From Acanthopleura granulata (lineage: Eukaryota; Mollusca; Polyplacophora; Chitonida; Chitonidae), in contig JABBOT010000003.1 in assembly GCA_016165875.1 (NCBI GenBank), positions 36,520,672-36,584,671 of the forward strand: 64,000 nucleotides of DNA, read 5' to 3'. Below, in pieces: positions 52,401-63,715 of the stretch (position 1 is the first letter of the stretch; every line of letters begins with the position of its first letter). Both the position numbers and the translations under genes were made by a program. The notes below the pieces were generated by a model. It saw only the letters and a list, made by a program, of their open reading frames with translations, was not told the origin of the DNA and did not search any database.

Positions 52401-54849
52401 GATCATTTTACTTGTGCTCTGCCCCGTGAAAACCGTTTCACGCCTCGATGTAGTTGAAGCACGGTTTTTTTTTTATGGAATACACAGATAGTTTCTTCTG
52501 AATTGACCTAAAGTAGTTCACTGTGGTTATTTTTGTGCGTGTGTTAACGCGATCGAAATCTGTATGGGCACTGAAAAGCCTGATATAATTAATATTTTTT
52601 CAGTGTATTTTTCATTTTGTTTCAGAGGCATCAAAATTCTGCTCAGTATGTCAACAGTTAAATTATACTTGAAGGAAGATTTAAATATTCTTACTAGTAA
52701 CCACATAATGGAGTTAGATACTCGTTCTTTCGTCATTTTACCGTTGTAGCTGAAAGTATGTCTGTTCACATGAGCCCTTGGATGAAATCAACTTGTGTGT
52801 CATTTTTAGCCATTTCTATTGCGACTTTAAGCCAAAAGGTTTGGCTCTCCCCAGGTGAAGGTTGATGGTTCACTTCTAGGGACATGTGCATGTCATTGTT
52901 AAAAGCCCTACCTGTCTTATATGTAATGTTATGCGTGTTTTTGTGTATTTGTGTTCAGAGGCCAAGAGGAACCCGTACCGAGCCAAAACAAGTCAAACCA
53001 GTCAAATCGAAAAAAGATGAATACCAGAAAATGGCCATGGGTGAGGAGTTTCGCAGTAATTACGAGACGCCTAATATCCACGGGGAGCCTGGCCAGCATC
53101 GGCCCAGTAGTCTGGAGATCAGCGCGCCCACGGGCATGACCCATCACCCAGAGCTCATGGCGCCCAAGGCGGTCAACCATCAGCGAGACACTCGCCACAT
53201 GAACGGTCCTGTCCAGACGCCACCAGCGCAGCGGGAAACTCACCAACCCTCACCTGTCAAAAACCACAGCCCCTACCAGAGTAATCAACCTCAGTACTCG
53301 CATTATGACACCACGCGTAGTCCCCAGGGACAGGCCATATACTCCCCAGACGGGCGACGTATGGTGCAGAAACAACCAGGCACCCCAAGCCGGCCAGCAA
53401 ACGCCCCACCCCCTCCCCCGGCGATGAACCAGCGACACGAGAGCCCGTCAGCGCGGGAAACTCTTCCACCCCCTCCTCCGCCACCCCCTATGGAGATGGG
53501 GAACCAGAACAACAATTATGCGGGTCACGCAGCCAACTCACCTCCGCACCACCCCCAGCAGCAACATCAGGCACACCGCGGAGGCACCCCAGTGAGCTCC
53601 CCAGCACGACACAACACCCCCAGGACCATGTCACCCAGGGACTCGCCTCTCAGGCAGACAGCCGCCATCTCTTCCAGTCCGCAGAACCACACCCCGGACA
53701 GCGTAGATCTTCCCCCTCCACCCCCTCCCCCGCCCCAGACATCACACACACCAGACACCCCGATCAGCTCAGACTCCATGCCCCCACCCCCATCCCCACC
53801 TCCACCTCCATATGATCAAGTAGTTGCCCACCCACCCCCACTGGCACCGTCTCCACCTCCACCCCCTCCACCTCCCCCACCCCCACCCCAGTTTACAGAC
53901 AAGGTGGACCCGATTCCGAACGGCCATGTAGTTGGGCTGGGAGATGGCAGCTCTATCTCCTCCAATGTGAGTTCGATGACGGCATCTTCGGGGCGCTCGG
54001 TAGAACCTAACCTACCCACTGTTAACCCTGCTGACGAGCGCTGTGCACTACTGGCAGAAATCAGGAAAGGCACATGTAAGTAACAGTGAAAAACTCCTTG
54101 ATCATTAACATTGAGGCTACAGTTCAGTAGTATTACAGTGTTTAGTGTGCTAGTGCAGCGTAATGACCCAGCAGCCTCTCACCAACTTGGTCGCTGTGAG
54201 ATCAAGTCGAGCTCAGGCTCGCTTCCTCTCCAGTTATCCATGAGAAGGCCTGCCAGCAACCTGCAGATGATCATGGGTTTCCCTGCTTTCTGCTCGGTTT
54301 CCTCCCACCACAATGCCGGCCACCATTTTATGAGTGAAATATTCTTGAGTGCAGCATTAAACACCAAGCTAATAAATACATAAATCTACTGCATTATACA
54401 GATGTATATGGTCTACAGCCTAAGATGCTTATTAGGTTCTCTGTGTTTCAGGCTTGCTTTGACTGTCAGTCCCTAAATTACTGAAGTTGCATGTTAAAAT
54501 CTCCATATACATGCAGACAAAAATGCCTTTAAAGAAAGGATTTGAAAATATAAACCCCATGACACGTAAACAGTTTTTGAACATGCCAAAAGATATCCAG
54601 GTGTGAACACTTGACTGCTTTCAGATGTACAAAATTTTTGTTTCTTTTTCCTCTCAGTAATTTTGGGTCATTGGTTTCCTTTTAGGGAAATTGAAAACTG
54701 TTGAAGAGAAAACGAAAGAGGAGAAGAAGCGTCCAGCGGATAGGTTTGACGTACAGGCCATCATGGACAAGGCATTCGAGATCAGGAGAAAAGCTCTGGA
54801 GAACAGCGATAGTGAAGAGGAGTCAGACGAAAATGACTGGGAGGCTTAG
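49418..54849 (+). CDS. WASF: WASF/WAVE (SCAR) family protein, five coding exons, 608 aa
   Basis: WAVE proteins act in the WAVE regulatory complex downstream of Rac and activate Arp2/3-driven actin branching at the leading edge. Coding exons: 49418-49685, 50984-51137, 51997-52120, 52959-54075, 54686-54849, all GT-AG and in phase (1827 bp). An in-frame TGA at 49412-49414 fixes the start. The N-terminal WAVE homology domain is clear: MPLIKRLIEP, KNELECVTN, RQLSSLSK, ACDPPPALDKLDVYRDDGK and KYYTDPGYFFELW. A basic stretch follows (NKKKK to KSKKDE), then a proline-rich region at about residues 320-500 with several Pro runs, the last about 14 residues long. The end carries a WH2-like LLAEIRKGTWKLKTV, a central segment DVQAIMDKAFEIRRKA, and an acidic tail EEESDENDW with the Arp2/3-contacting Trp. 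Vertebrates have three paralogues and Drosophila one (SCAR). Paralogue number cannot be set here. Confidence 0.97.
49686..50535. repeat. 24-bp minisatellite starting at the WASF exon donor
   Basis: About 35 units of GTAGGTCACTGCACCATGGG plus (A/G)GAT fill the first 850 bp of the intron. The authentic donor, GAAG|GTAGGTCACTG, is the first unit. Most units repeat GTAGGT or a close variant. Later units drift to GTAGCTTACTGTACC and GTAGGTTACTG. A block near 49981-50130 recurs at about 50256-50405 (offset 275 bp), so there is higher-order duplication. The 24-bp period explains open frames on both strands. Confidence 0.95.
50850..50890 (+). mobile_element. SINE tail fragment
   Basis: GCGCCATAAAGCACCAATC followed by AAATAAATAAATAAATAA matches the family 3' end. 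Confidence 0.6.
51275..51430. repeat. Dispersed repeat shared with 4590-4740 and 63080-63220
   Basis: Shared features are ATCATTCGGTCTTCC / ATCATCCTACCTTCC, CCA(A/C)ACGAACCTCAAA / CACACAAACCTCAAA, and CAAAATGAGCAAG / AAAAATGAGCAAC. All three lie in the same orientation in noncoding DNA. No termini were recognised. Confidence 0.55.
54135..54385 (+). mobile_element. SINE copy in last WASF intron
   Basis: GTGCTAGTGCAGCGTAATGA, CGCTGTGAGATCAAGTCGAG, GAAGGCCTGCCAGCAACCTG, CTCGGTTTCCTCCCACCACA, TGAGTGAAATATTCTTGAGT and an AATAAATACATAAAT tail. Confidence 0.88.
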
Positions 54850-57100
54850 TGAATGGCGACAATGTCCATGTCTGGCATGGACAGGCAGGACAGTATATAA
54901 TTCGTCTTTGTAAGCGAATTCCGTGTGTGACCAGTTCAGTTCTATACATCACTGAAGACTAAACCAGATAATCCGCTAATCTGCGCTGCCAGGTTGTGCA
55001 TGTACATGAGCTGTTTGAATCGTGGGGAGATGTACATGTCTATGAGAGGCAATCTATGGACATTCATGGATGTATCGTGGGGCTAGGGGGAAGGGCGGTA
55101 GCATTTGTGTACATACATGTATGTAACTTCTTTGTCACTATAATCCTCAACGAAAATCTTCCAGAAACACTTTATTTTTGTGTGGTTTTTTTTTTTTTTG
55201 GTTTTTTTTTTTGGGGGGGGGGACTAAATCTGCACAATATTATATTAGAATGATAGAGAAAACTGCTTCATCCATTTTCGTCCGGCCAGACAGAGCACGA
55301 TGAGTCTAAGCTGATGGACTGCCTTGTAGGGTCAGGCTTGTGGCTTGTAGATCAATGTATACAAGTACATGCATATAAAATTACTTTTCAGAGAACTTGT
55401 CAAGGAGTGTATGAGATTAGTTATAGGAAGTTAAGGAATTGGTGCCTGTGTAGTTTTAGATGTATAAATTTGAAGTCTACTTTATTCAAAAGCCTGATAA
55501 TTTTGTTAATGCCTGCACATCCTTCAAGAAGGATTGAAGGATGTGCATGATGAAGTGCAGGGTTTTGTTATGTTAATTATCAGACACCTTATATGTGCTG
55601 GATTGATGGAAAACTGCTTAAACATTTGAACTTAAAATGTGATGAGTTGAAGTTCTGAAACCTTAATATAAACATACTTTCTCATAGATTAATAATGAGA
55701 TATTTACTTCAAGATGATCTGCATGTATAACAAAAGTTTGGATACAGGATCAGTACTTTCCCTGAAAAAACTCTAGGATATGTTAAAGATTGCTAGTCGA
55801 GACGGGCATTTATGAAATTGTTCAGGGGCTAATGCACTAGAAGGCATTGTTGCACTGAGCCTACCAGCTTGGTACAGTTTAGAACCTGGTGACCTTTTTA
55901 CAAAGCTGGCTGGAACAACTTACCTGTGTGGTGTCTTCCTTGTATTAGCTGCACAATGGTCAGATGATGGAACAGCTACTTGTATAGAAGATAATTACAT
56001 GATGATCAGAGGTTAGGTGTGACTATTTTCTATGTGAAGTGGTACGTGTATACCCAAGACTGTTTGAATAATCATTCTCTAGACACATCCAGTGAGTAGG
56101 ACACTGCAGGATGCATGTAGCATTGAAAGCCAAATCTGACCAAGATCTGATTATTCTATATACAAGTAGAATTAAAAATGTAATAGTTAGCATCTGATGT
56201 ACTGCTGATGTTTAAGGGTTGGGTTCTAAATCAAGCTTGCAAATAGCTGCCCAGAATGTGAAATTTGGGACTCCAGAGTAATATTGTACCACTTAGCAGA
56301 GGGATGCCCCTTTGTGACCTGAGGTCATGTGATTCAAAATTCAGATCTGATATCAGATGTGATTCAGTATAAAGCAGTTGGCAACATCATACACCATAAG
56401 AGTGGAAGGAACCTTTAATTCATTTAAGTCTAAGTCAAATTTGTCAGTGTTAAAACAGGTACGTCATGATCTGTATATGCCCATCTTGCCAGTACTTGAT
56501 CAGATTTTCAGTTCTTCTATAATATTTGATTCTGCGATTTTCTGTATTTTTGAAGAAATGTCAACATGTTTTTTACTATCCGTTTGATTTCTGTATGCTG
56601 GGCATATCTGACATCTTGTTTCAGTTTCCCTATGTACTTGACGATAAAATGCTAATTTTTTCCATGTTCGAGGTCTTTCAGATGTGTGAATGCAAATAAA
56701 TTGAGACAAGCACCATTTATGTGCTTACGAGATTAGAGTATTAAGGTCAGTCAGATGCCAGTTCTTATTTAAAAACAGATTTCGGGATTATCTTCATAGA
56801 CATCTTGACAACTTGACATGAGATACTTCGTTTTCTGCTGTTTATTTAGGCCTGTTGATTAATTCATCGATAACCTGACAATGAGAACATAAGTTCTTAA
56901 TTTATTGAGAGGTGGGATGAGACATTTGAATCCCCATAATTTCGTTTTCAGACCAGATTCCAATACAGATATTGTAGACAGGCCATCACAGTTGTCATAG
57001 TGAAGAGGAGGGTGGAAGTTTTTCATTTAGTTGGGTTATTTCCGCTGCTGCCACTTTATTGGGTTATTTCCCTTGCTCCCAGGACAATAAAAGATAGGTA
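54850..57100 (+). other. Probable WASF 3' UTR, end not fixed
   Basis: AT-rich sequence follows the WASF stop with no coding exon. AATAAA occurs at 56695-56700 and 57086-57091, with further candidates near 59799 and 60290. Which is used cannot be told. A T-run and G-run lie at 55187-55222. Confidence 0.4.
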
Positions 57101-60100
57101 AAGATGGGCATTTGGTCATTATCTTAGGCAAAATGTGGTTAAGAAATGGCTTTTTCGCCCTCTAGTAAAGTGGAACAAACTGTCCTTCATCCCTGTATCA
57201 TATGTACTTTAAGAAAAGGTACAGCATAGTGGAGCATTTAGTATATATGTATAGAGGGCAAGACTTATTCAAGATAGCCTGTGTTCGATAAGTGCTGTGT
57301 GCATGCATGTATCTTTTCTTTTTTGGTACATTGAAATAAGCCTCTGTTTTTTGGTTTTTTTCCTTGTTTTTTCACTTTCAAGGGGAAGTAATTCATCTTG
57401 ATACGTAATAAATGATGTGTAAATTGTACATGGTGTACACAAACTGGGCATTCATGAGGTACCGCTTCTATAGACATACGTGTATGTGTAAATTGATCTT
57501 GTAAATTTCCATCTTACATTGTATTTTAACCTATGTGTGTGATTGTATGATTTTTGCTTTCATGAATTCTCCATAATATGATTAGAGCTGTACAGAGTAA
57601 AGGATAGAGGGCATACTGTGTTTACGTCACATCATCCATGAAACGAACCTATTTGGAGCCACAAACTACAGGTACAGTTTCAGTCATGACTGATTTTGTA
57701 TTTCACATGCAAACTATCATACTACAAATACGGTATATCCCAGTGAAAGCAAGGTTACATGTAGATGAGGCCTGAAAAGTGGCTTTGAACTCTGATTCTG
57801 ATTCTTTAAGCGTGGGAGTACAATTTTAGGATGCTAAATCAGCTATTATAAAAAGTGAACAAATTTTCACTAAATGAAATTCACATAAGTTGCACAATTT
57901 TCTTGATTTTGAGACATACCTATCTATGTTAGAAAGATGTTTCAGGGTTTGTTTGGTAGGTAAGACAGTATCCTTTTTGGTAAAATGTAAGGTTTAGCAC
58001 TAGAAGTAATGTTCTATGACATTAATTTGACATAAAAATACATTTCTTTGAGTGAATTTTTTGGTCATTTAGATGTCATCACTGGCAAAGACAACCAGAT
58101 TTTTCTGTGTTAAGCGAACTACCTTGTCATTTTTCTTGAAAATAAACAAAAACAGTTGCCTGTTACAGAACCTATTTTAGTCAGCATTATGGTCTTGTTA
58201 AAGACTTCTAAAGTTGATGATCTGAGCTTGCTGTTCGCTGCCTTACTCTGTTCAGGTTTAACATGCCTGCCAAAATAGTCATGCCAAAGAAGGAATGGCT
58301 CAGTGAACAAAAATACAATTCAAAAATACTTTTAGGGAAAATATTTTTGTACACAGTTATGACTTATTACACGAAAGTGGATAGAGATACATGTGCAATT
58401 TTTTCAGAAGACTTACATGTGTGTGTATGTATACATGTATCTCTTAGAAGTTTGTGGCTTTGAATTCAGTGGGCGCTTGTTTCAGTCAGTCTATTGTTAT
58501 AAAGCTATCAGTGGCAGGAGTATGTTGGTGCGTGCCTCTCAAACTGCTGTAGGCATGAATTATATGGAAAAGAGAGTGCAGCCCGAAGAGATTCATGATA
58601 ATTTGAAATTGTACGTCATGTGAGACTTCCTTATTGTGTGTTGATGTGTCAGGCCTCTGAGATGCTATACCATGAGTTCAGTGGACAGCATCAGTATTGG
58701 AGTCATGAATTGCTGCTACAACTGGTTGTTTATAAGCATGTATAATTGTGAGGTGAAAATAATGCAAGTGCTTTGCAAAAAGACAGCCATGCCTGTCATA
58801 CTACAGTTTTTCAGGAGTGATACAATATATATCTTATACAATTCATTTTCTATATCTACATGTACTTGAATAGTATATGCAAGTACAAGGCATGGGAGAT
58901 AACTCTCGAGTGCACTTGGGGTTGCTTCACTGTACATAAGAAATTAGAAATCTCTCAAGTAGGTTATCAAAGGGCATATATGTAATGAAGAAACTTGGTT
59001 CTGGTTATTTGAATCTGTGTTCATTTTGTTAAATATATATGTGTGTGTATATCCTCTATATCTTAACTTATTTACTCAACATCAGTAGAACTAGCGTTCT
59101 AAAAAGGAGTTCTTATATCCGGCGGGAAACCGAGTTTCTATCACAAATAATCAAGTTCTTTATTCTCTGTAATTTTTCATCTTTCATCTCCCAGCAGAGT
59201 TAGTGGTTTATGATTGAAAGAGACTAACTTTTTTATTATTTTTTTTATTGGTTATGATCTTTTCATCATGATCTTTGTCAGTGAATTATTTTATTATTTT
59301 CAGTAAAGTGGAATGTTTCTTTTTATGTTTTTTTAACACAGAAAAAAATTCTGTACACCTTCGCAGCCCTGATTTGAGACACATCGAGGATCTGAATGAT
59401 CTCTAACGAACAAACAAAGCTCTTGGGCCAAACCAGCAAGAGAAGTGTTCATTCTTTAAACAAGACGAAGTTGTAACATCTAATCATGTGTATGTTTGTA
59501 TACAGGGCATCAAATACCTGTAAGACGAAATCACTCTGTGGAGAGATTTGCACTTTATTGGACATGTGATAACTGTCTTTGTGTCAGATTTGTTTGGGTT
59601 CAGAATAACAAAAAGCCTCTTGTTTGACTGATTGCAGAAGGGTCATGGATTTCATTTGAGAAACTTTGTGAAAGTAAATGGTGTTTTGGACATCAAATAT
59701 CATTCATTCTGACTTACTCAGATTGCCAGATTGTAAGAGATCTATGCATCTGGGTGTTTTGAGGTTTATTTAGAAGTTAGGGTCTAATTTTCATCACCAA
59801 TAAATGTTCTAAAACCTTTATTTGTTCTAAAATTAACAAATTTTGGTGAAGATTTGGGTAAAATACATTGAACAGATTATTGTTCAACCCATAAGGTACA
59901 AAAGTTTCAGCAATCAGGTAAATTTTATTGATGTAAAAGGCTCAAAGATTTCTTCGTAAGAATAGTGTTCTCTTGTTGGTTGTAAGTACCAGTACAACAG
60001 CTTCACTTGTTCGGCATGAAGCACTTTTTCATTGGAATTATTCTGTTCTTTTCTTTATTTTTTTCAGTACATGCGCTTTGTGAACAGCTTATTTTATAGT

Positions 60101-60420
60101 GTGTGAACACCTCAATAGAAAAACCTTAGATATATTCTGTACATACTATATCTATGTGGGAAGAGTGACTGTGCATCAGATCTCTTCCTTTAATCTTGTA
60201 CTAACTAATCTTCGCTACACACAATGGTTTTGTAGTTATCAGGCCAGCTCTGTACAGGGGGTCATTGCATCTAGTTGCTCAAATACATCAATAAACACTT
60301 GTGAAACAAATCAGGTTCATTACTTATTTCATTGTATGTAATTTGTCCAAAATCGAGCTGGATGTTGCTGTCCGTGGTCTGCGATGTTATTTCACACCTT
60401 AAGTGTAGGTGCATTGTAAG
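57100..60420. other. AT-rich noncoding DNA, nothing recognised
   Basis: No open frame resembles a known protein, and no clear repeat copy was found apart from short dinucleotide runs such as that near 59035-59050. It may include the distal WASF 3' UTR. Confidence 0.5.
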
Positions 60421-60424
60421 CCTA

Positions 60425-60665
60425 ATCTGTTTATTTATTTGATTGGTGTTAATATGCAGTACTCAAGAATGTTTCACTTATATGATGGCAGCTGGCAGTG
60501 TGGTGGGAGGAATTTTGGGGGAAACCCTCAAACATCAGCAGGTTGCTTGCAGACCTGCCCATGTCTGTCAAGAGAGGAAGCCAGCATGAGTTGGACTTGA
60601 ACTCACAGTACCAGCATTAGTGAGAAGCTCCCAAGTCATTACTGCACTAGTGCGCGAACGCCCTG
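60425..60665 (-). mobile_element. SINE copy, near full length
   Basis: TTTATTTATTTGATTGGTGTT tail, ACTCAAGAATGTTTCACTTA, GTGGTGGGAGGAA, GAGAGGAAGCCAGCATGAG, TTGGACTTGAACTCACAG and a degraded head. Confidence 0.82.
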
Positions 60666-61044
60666 GGTTATACAAACCCTCAGGCGTAATTTAAGTGAGA
60701 TTTAGAAAAACCCTACTGCTCGCTGTGGATACTTTGCAAGGTACAAGACAAGCCTCCTAACTTGAAATGGTTGCAAGACTGTTATCTTAGTGATAAGAAC
60801 ATATCGGCTTTGGTGAATCTGCCTCAGCACTGTCTCCATCAATATTGTGTATAAGTAAATTCAAGGTTGATACATGCAGTAAACCTCACAGAGTTCTGTG
60901 TAGATTGTTCTTCTGTTAAAAAAAGTCTGTATTCGGACACAACCTCAATTCGCATCCTCAACACTCCCTATCGCCAGGGATGGACAGCTTAACTCTTACT
61001 CCAGCTTCAAGTTAAGAATTTTGTCCTGCATGTGTTCCTGCAAT

Positions 61045-61237
61045 GCTGGTTTATTCAGGCATTCTGGCTTCTTCTCTGGCTGTACATGGGAAGGTCCGCC
61101 AGCAACCTGCAGATAGTCATGGGTTTCCTCCGGTCTCTGCCCACTTTCCTCCCACCATAATACTGGCTGCTGTGGTATAAGTGAATATTCTTGAGTACAG
61201 CGTAAAACACCAATTAAATAAATAAGTAAATATTGAG
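61045..61237 (+). mobile_element. SINE copy, headless
   Basis: GTACATGGGAAGGTCCGCCA, CAACCTGCAGATAGTCATGG, TTTCCTCCCACCATAATACT, GAATATTCTTGAGTACAGCG and CCAATTAAATAAATAAGTAA. Confidence 0.82.
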
Positions 61238-61604
61238 GCACTCTGCTGTTTGTTAGTTTCTGTTGTTTTCTTTTCCTGCATACTTGCCTAAATTCAACTG
61301 CTGCGTAACAAGTGGAAAATTTAGGATACGAATGTGGCTAGGAATGTCGATAGGATTGCTGGGTACCTGGCAAGAGTTAGTGATTTCCTCTGGTTTCAAT
61401 CCCAGTTCTGCTTATAACAAGTCATTTAATACCATTTATTATGTGGCCTCCCTTAGTTTTCATACCTGTTAGGTTTTAGTTTTTTCTAAATGTTGTTCTG
61501 ATGAGGACATACCACACCAAGACCTGGAAACGCAGCTTTCCAACCATGTGGTCATCTTGGTAGGCACTAGGACATAAGTTATAACACGTTCGGGTGAAAT
61601 TTGT

Positions 61605-61832
61605 TCAAAGTCATGAGGGTCTTCTCGCCAATGTGATCCCTGTGAGTTCAAGCGCAGCTCATGTAAGCTTCCTCTCCATGTCGCATGTCGGAAGGTCCTC
61701 CAGCAACATGTGGATGGGCGCGCGTTTCTCCTGGGCTCTACCGCGTTTACTCCCACCATAATGCAGGTTACAATTGCATAAGTGAAATATTCTTCAGCAT
61801 GGTGTAAAATGCCAAATAAATAAATAAACACA
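61605..61832 (+). mobile_element. SINE copy
   Basis: CCTGTGAGTTCAAGCGCAGC, GGAAGGTCCTCCAGCAACAT, TACTCCCACCATAATGCAGG, TAAGTGAAATATTCTTCAGC and CCAAATAAATAAATAAAC. Confidence 0.82.
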
Positions 61833-62657
61833 AATGTCAGGACGGCAAAAGAAAATTAAACAGTCAATGAGAACATTGCATAGTTGTGTCCCTTGGCTCC
61901 CAAATCCATGCAATGCAGGTATGCCCATTTAACAGAGAACCCTAATCTTTCCACTATTCATGAAGTATATATATGTACATCTTTGTTCATTGCAAGCTCC
62001 CAGGTTTCAGTGACTTGAGGGCCTTGTTGGAAATAAGAGGTTGATAGTACATGGAGGGCTATTCAGGTCGCCCTACAGGTACATTAAGTTTGTTGGACTT
62101 CACTTCATTTTCAACAATGTTCCACAAGTCTAAATGCAATACCAACACAATTTGGACACATTACATCATTTTAGTGAAGGTAAATTAGGTAAATTTCTGT
62201 GTGGCATCAGAAAGAACACACTACATGCATAAAGTAATACAGTTTGTACAGAAAAAAATAAGATGCAGAAAAAATCCACTAACAGATGCAAAATGAGTTA
62301 ATGACAACCATGTGAGACATTTCTTTTCAATCAAATTTAATGAGGAACAAAACTTGAAACAATGTAGATCAAATCTTGGAACAATGTGGAATCAAATCTT
62401 GGTATAACAATGTGCACATTCAGGTGTATGTTAAGCTGCATGTACATGGTCAGTGATTACTACCTGTACAATGCTTTGTTAGCTAATGCTTAGAAAAATC
62501 ACTGTGTTTCAATAAAAGGCACTTATGTCACAAATTTAGAACTCTTTCATGTACTAACTTGTCAAAACTTGAAAAGACATACAGTAAAACAAACACAGTA
62601 AAACACCTATACTTCCATGGATGTTTTCACTGACTGTGAGAACTGCAGTACAGAAAG

Positions 62658-62736
62658 GTGATTAGTTGGTGAAAAATCATGTGAGTTATTTGCTGTAAGT
62701 CGCACAATTCCATGTCATTTTTCACCGACCAATTAC
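62658..62736. ncRNA. 79-nt pre-miRNA-sized hairpin
   Basis: GTGATTAGTTGGTGAAAAAT at 62658-62677 pairs with ATTTTTCACCGACCAATTAC at 62717-62736: 17 Watson-Crick pairs, two G-U and one mismatch on the plus strand. Pairing continues less perfectly toward a short loop. Size and stem fit a miRNA precursor, but a short palindromic repeat is equally possible. The strand of any transcript is unknown. Confidence 0.35.
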
Positions 62737-63627
62737 ATACAGCAGAGCAAATAGCTTGAAAAAACTTCTATGAAGTGATAGATGATTTACTGTAAGAACA
62801 TGTCATGATCTAACAAAATTATATCACCACATTAAACTAAAAAGGGAACATAATCAGCTGTAACACTACAGAATTGAACATCACTGATAATTTTAACTTA
62901 TCCTTATACCCATTCTAAATGTACATGCATGGTATTTGCATTTGACATATGCACAACTTCTCTGCTTCATTCGAAAAATAGATATCAAAATACTGAACAA
63001 TGGTCAAGTTTGCCAGTACATCTATTGTAAATGACCAGAAATTTCATCCAGAAAAATTTTTTAGAGGTAAACAAATGTCAAAATATAATATTTTGTGCTT
63101 ATATTTACATAGATATCATCCTACCTTCCACACAAACCTTAAAACACCTTCCTACAATAAACAGAACCCTCAGAATCAGGAAAAATGAGCAACTTTGTCA
63201 TGGACGAAAGTTTACGTCATTTAGAGGTATAAACAGTGTTTTTTGTTTTCATAATTTTCACATTTGACCAAATAAATGTATAAACCTTGCATACATGTAT
63301 ATGCCCCAAAAGAACATAAATACAATATTGAAATTATACAAAAACACATTTATAGCATTTTTAAACAGGGAATGATTTATGCTGTACTAAAACCAGGTCA
63401 TGGCTCAGAGTCTTCAAATACAAAATGTCCAAAAATTTCAACGAAACGTCGAGACTCTTTAATACAGAGATGCTGTTAATATGCAATTAGGTTAATATTT
63501 TTGGTAAAATACTAGTGAGGTAGTTTCAAGGCCGACATAGGTTTATGACCTGGCTGAGAAACTATGACCGGTGAGTTCAAGGGAAAAATTTATATCCTAC
63601 TCATAACAGCACTTGGGCAACCATACC

Positions 63628-63715
63628 TATTTATTTGTTTTTTTACACCACACTGAAGAACATTTCACATGTACAATGGCTATCAGTGTTATGGTTGGAG
63701 GAAAACAGGTGATAT
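63628..63715 (-). mobile_element. SINE 3' fragment
   Basis: TATTTATTTGTTTTTTTACACC, CACTGAAGAACATTTCACATGTAC and GTTATGGTTGGAGGAAA match the tail and core edge on the minus strand; the rest is missing. Confidence 0.6.

Noticed and set aside
52884..52958. Upstream ATG of the large 399-codon frame as the start of a separate gene
   Set aside because: The acceptor at 52957-52958 and exact WASF phase and homology begin at 52959. The preceding codons are intronic.
53250..54073. Gly-rich antisense frames opposite WASF exon 4
   Set aside because: They are shadows of the proline-rich coding strand and have no homology of their own.
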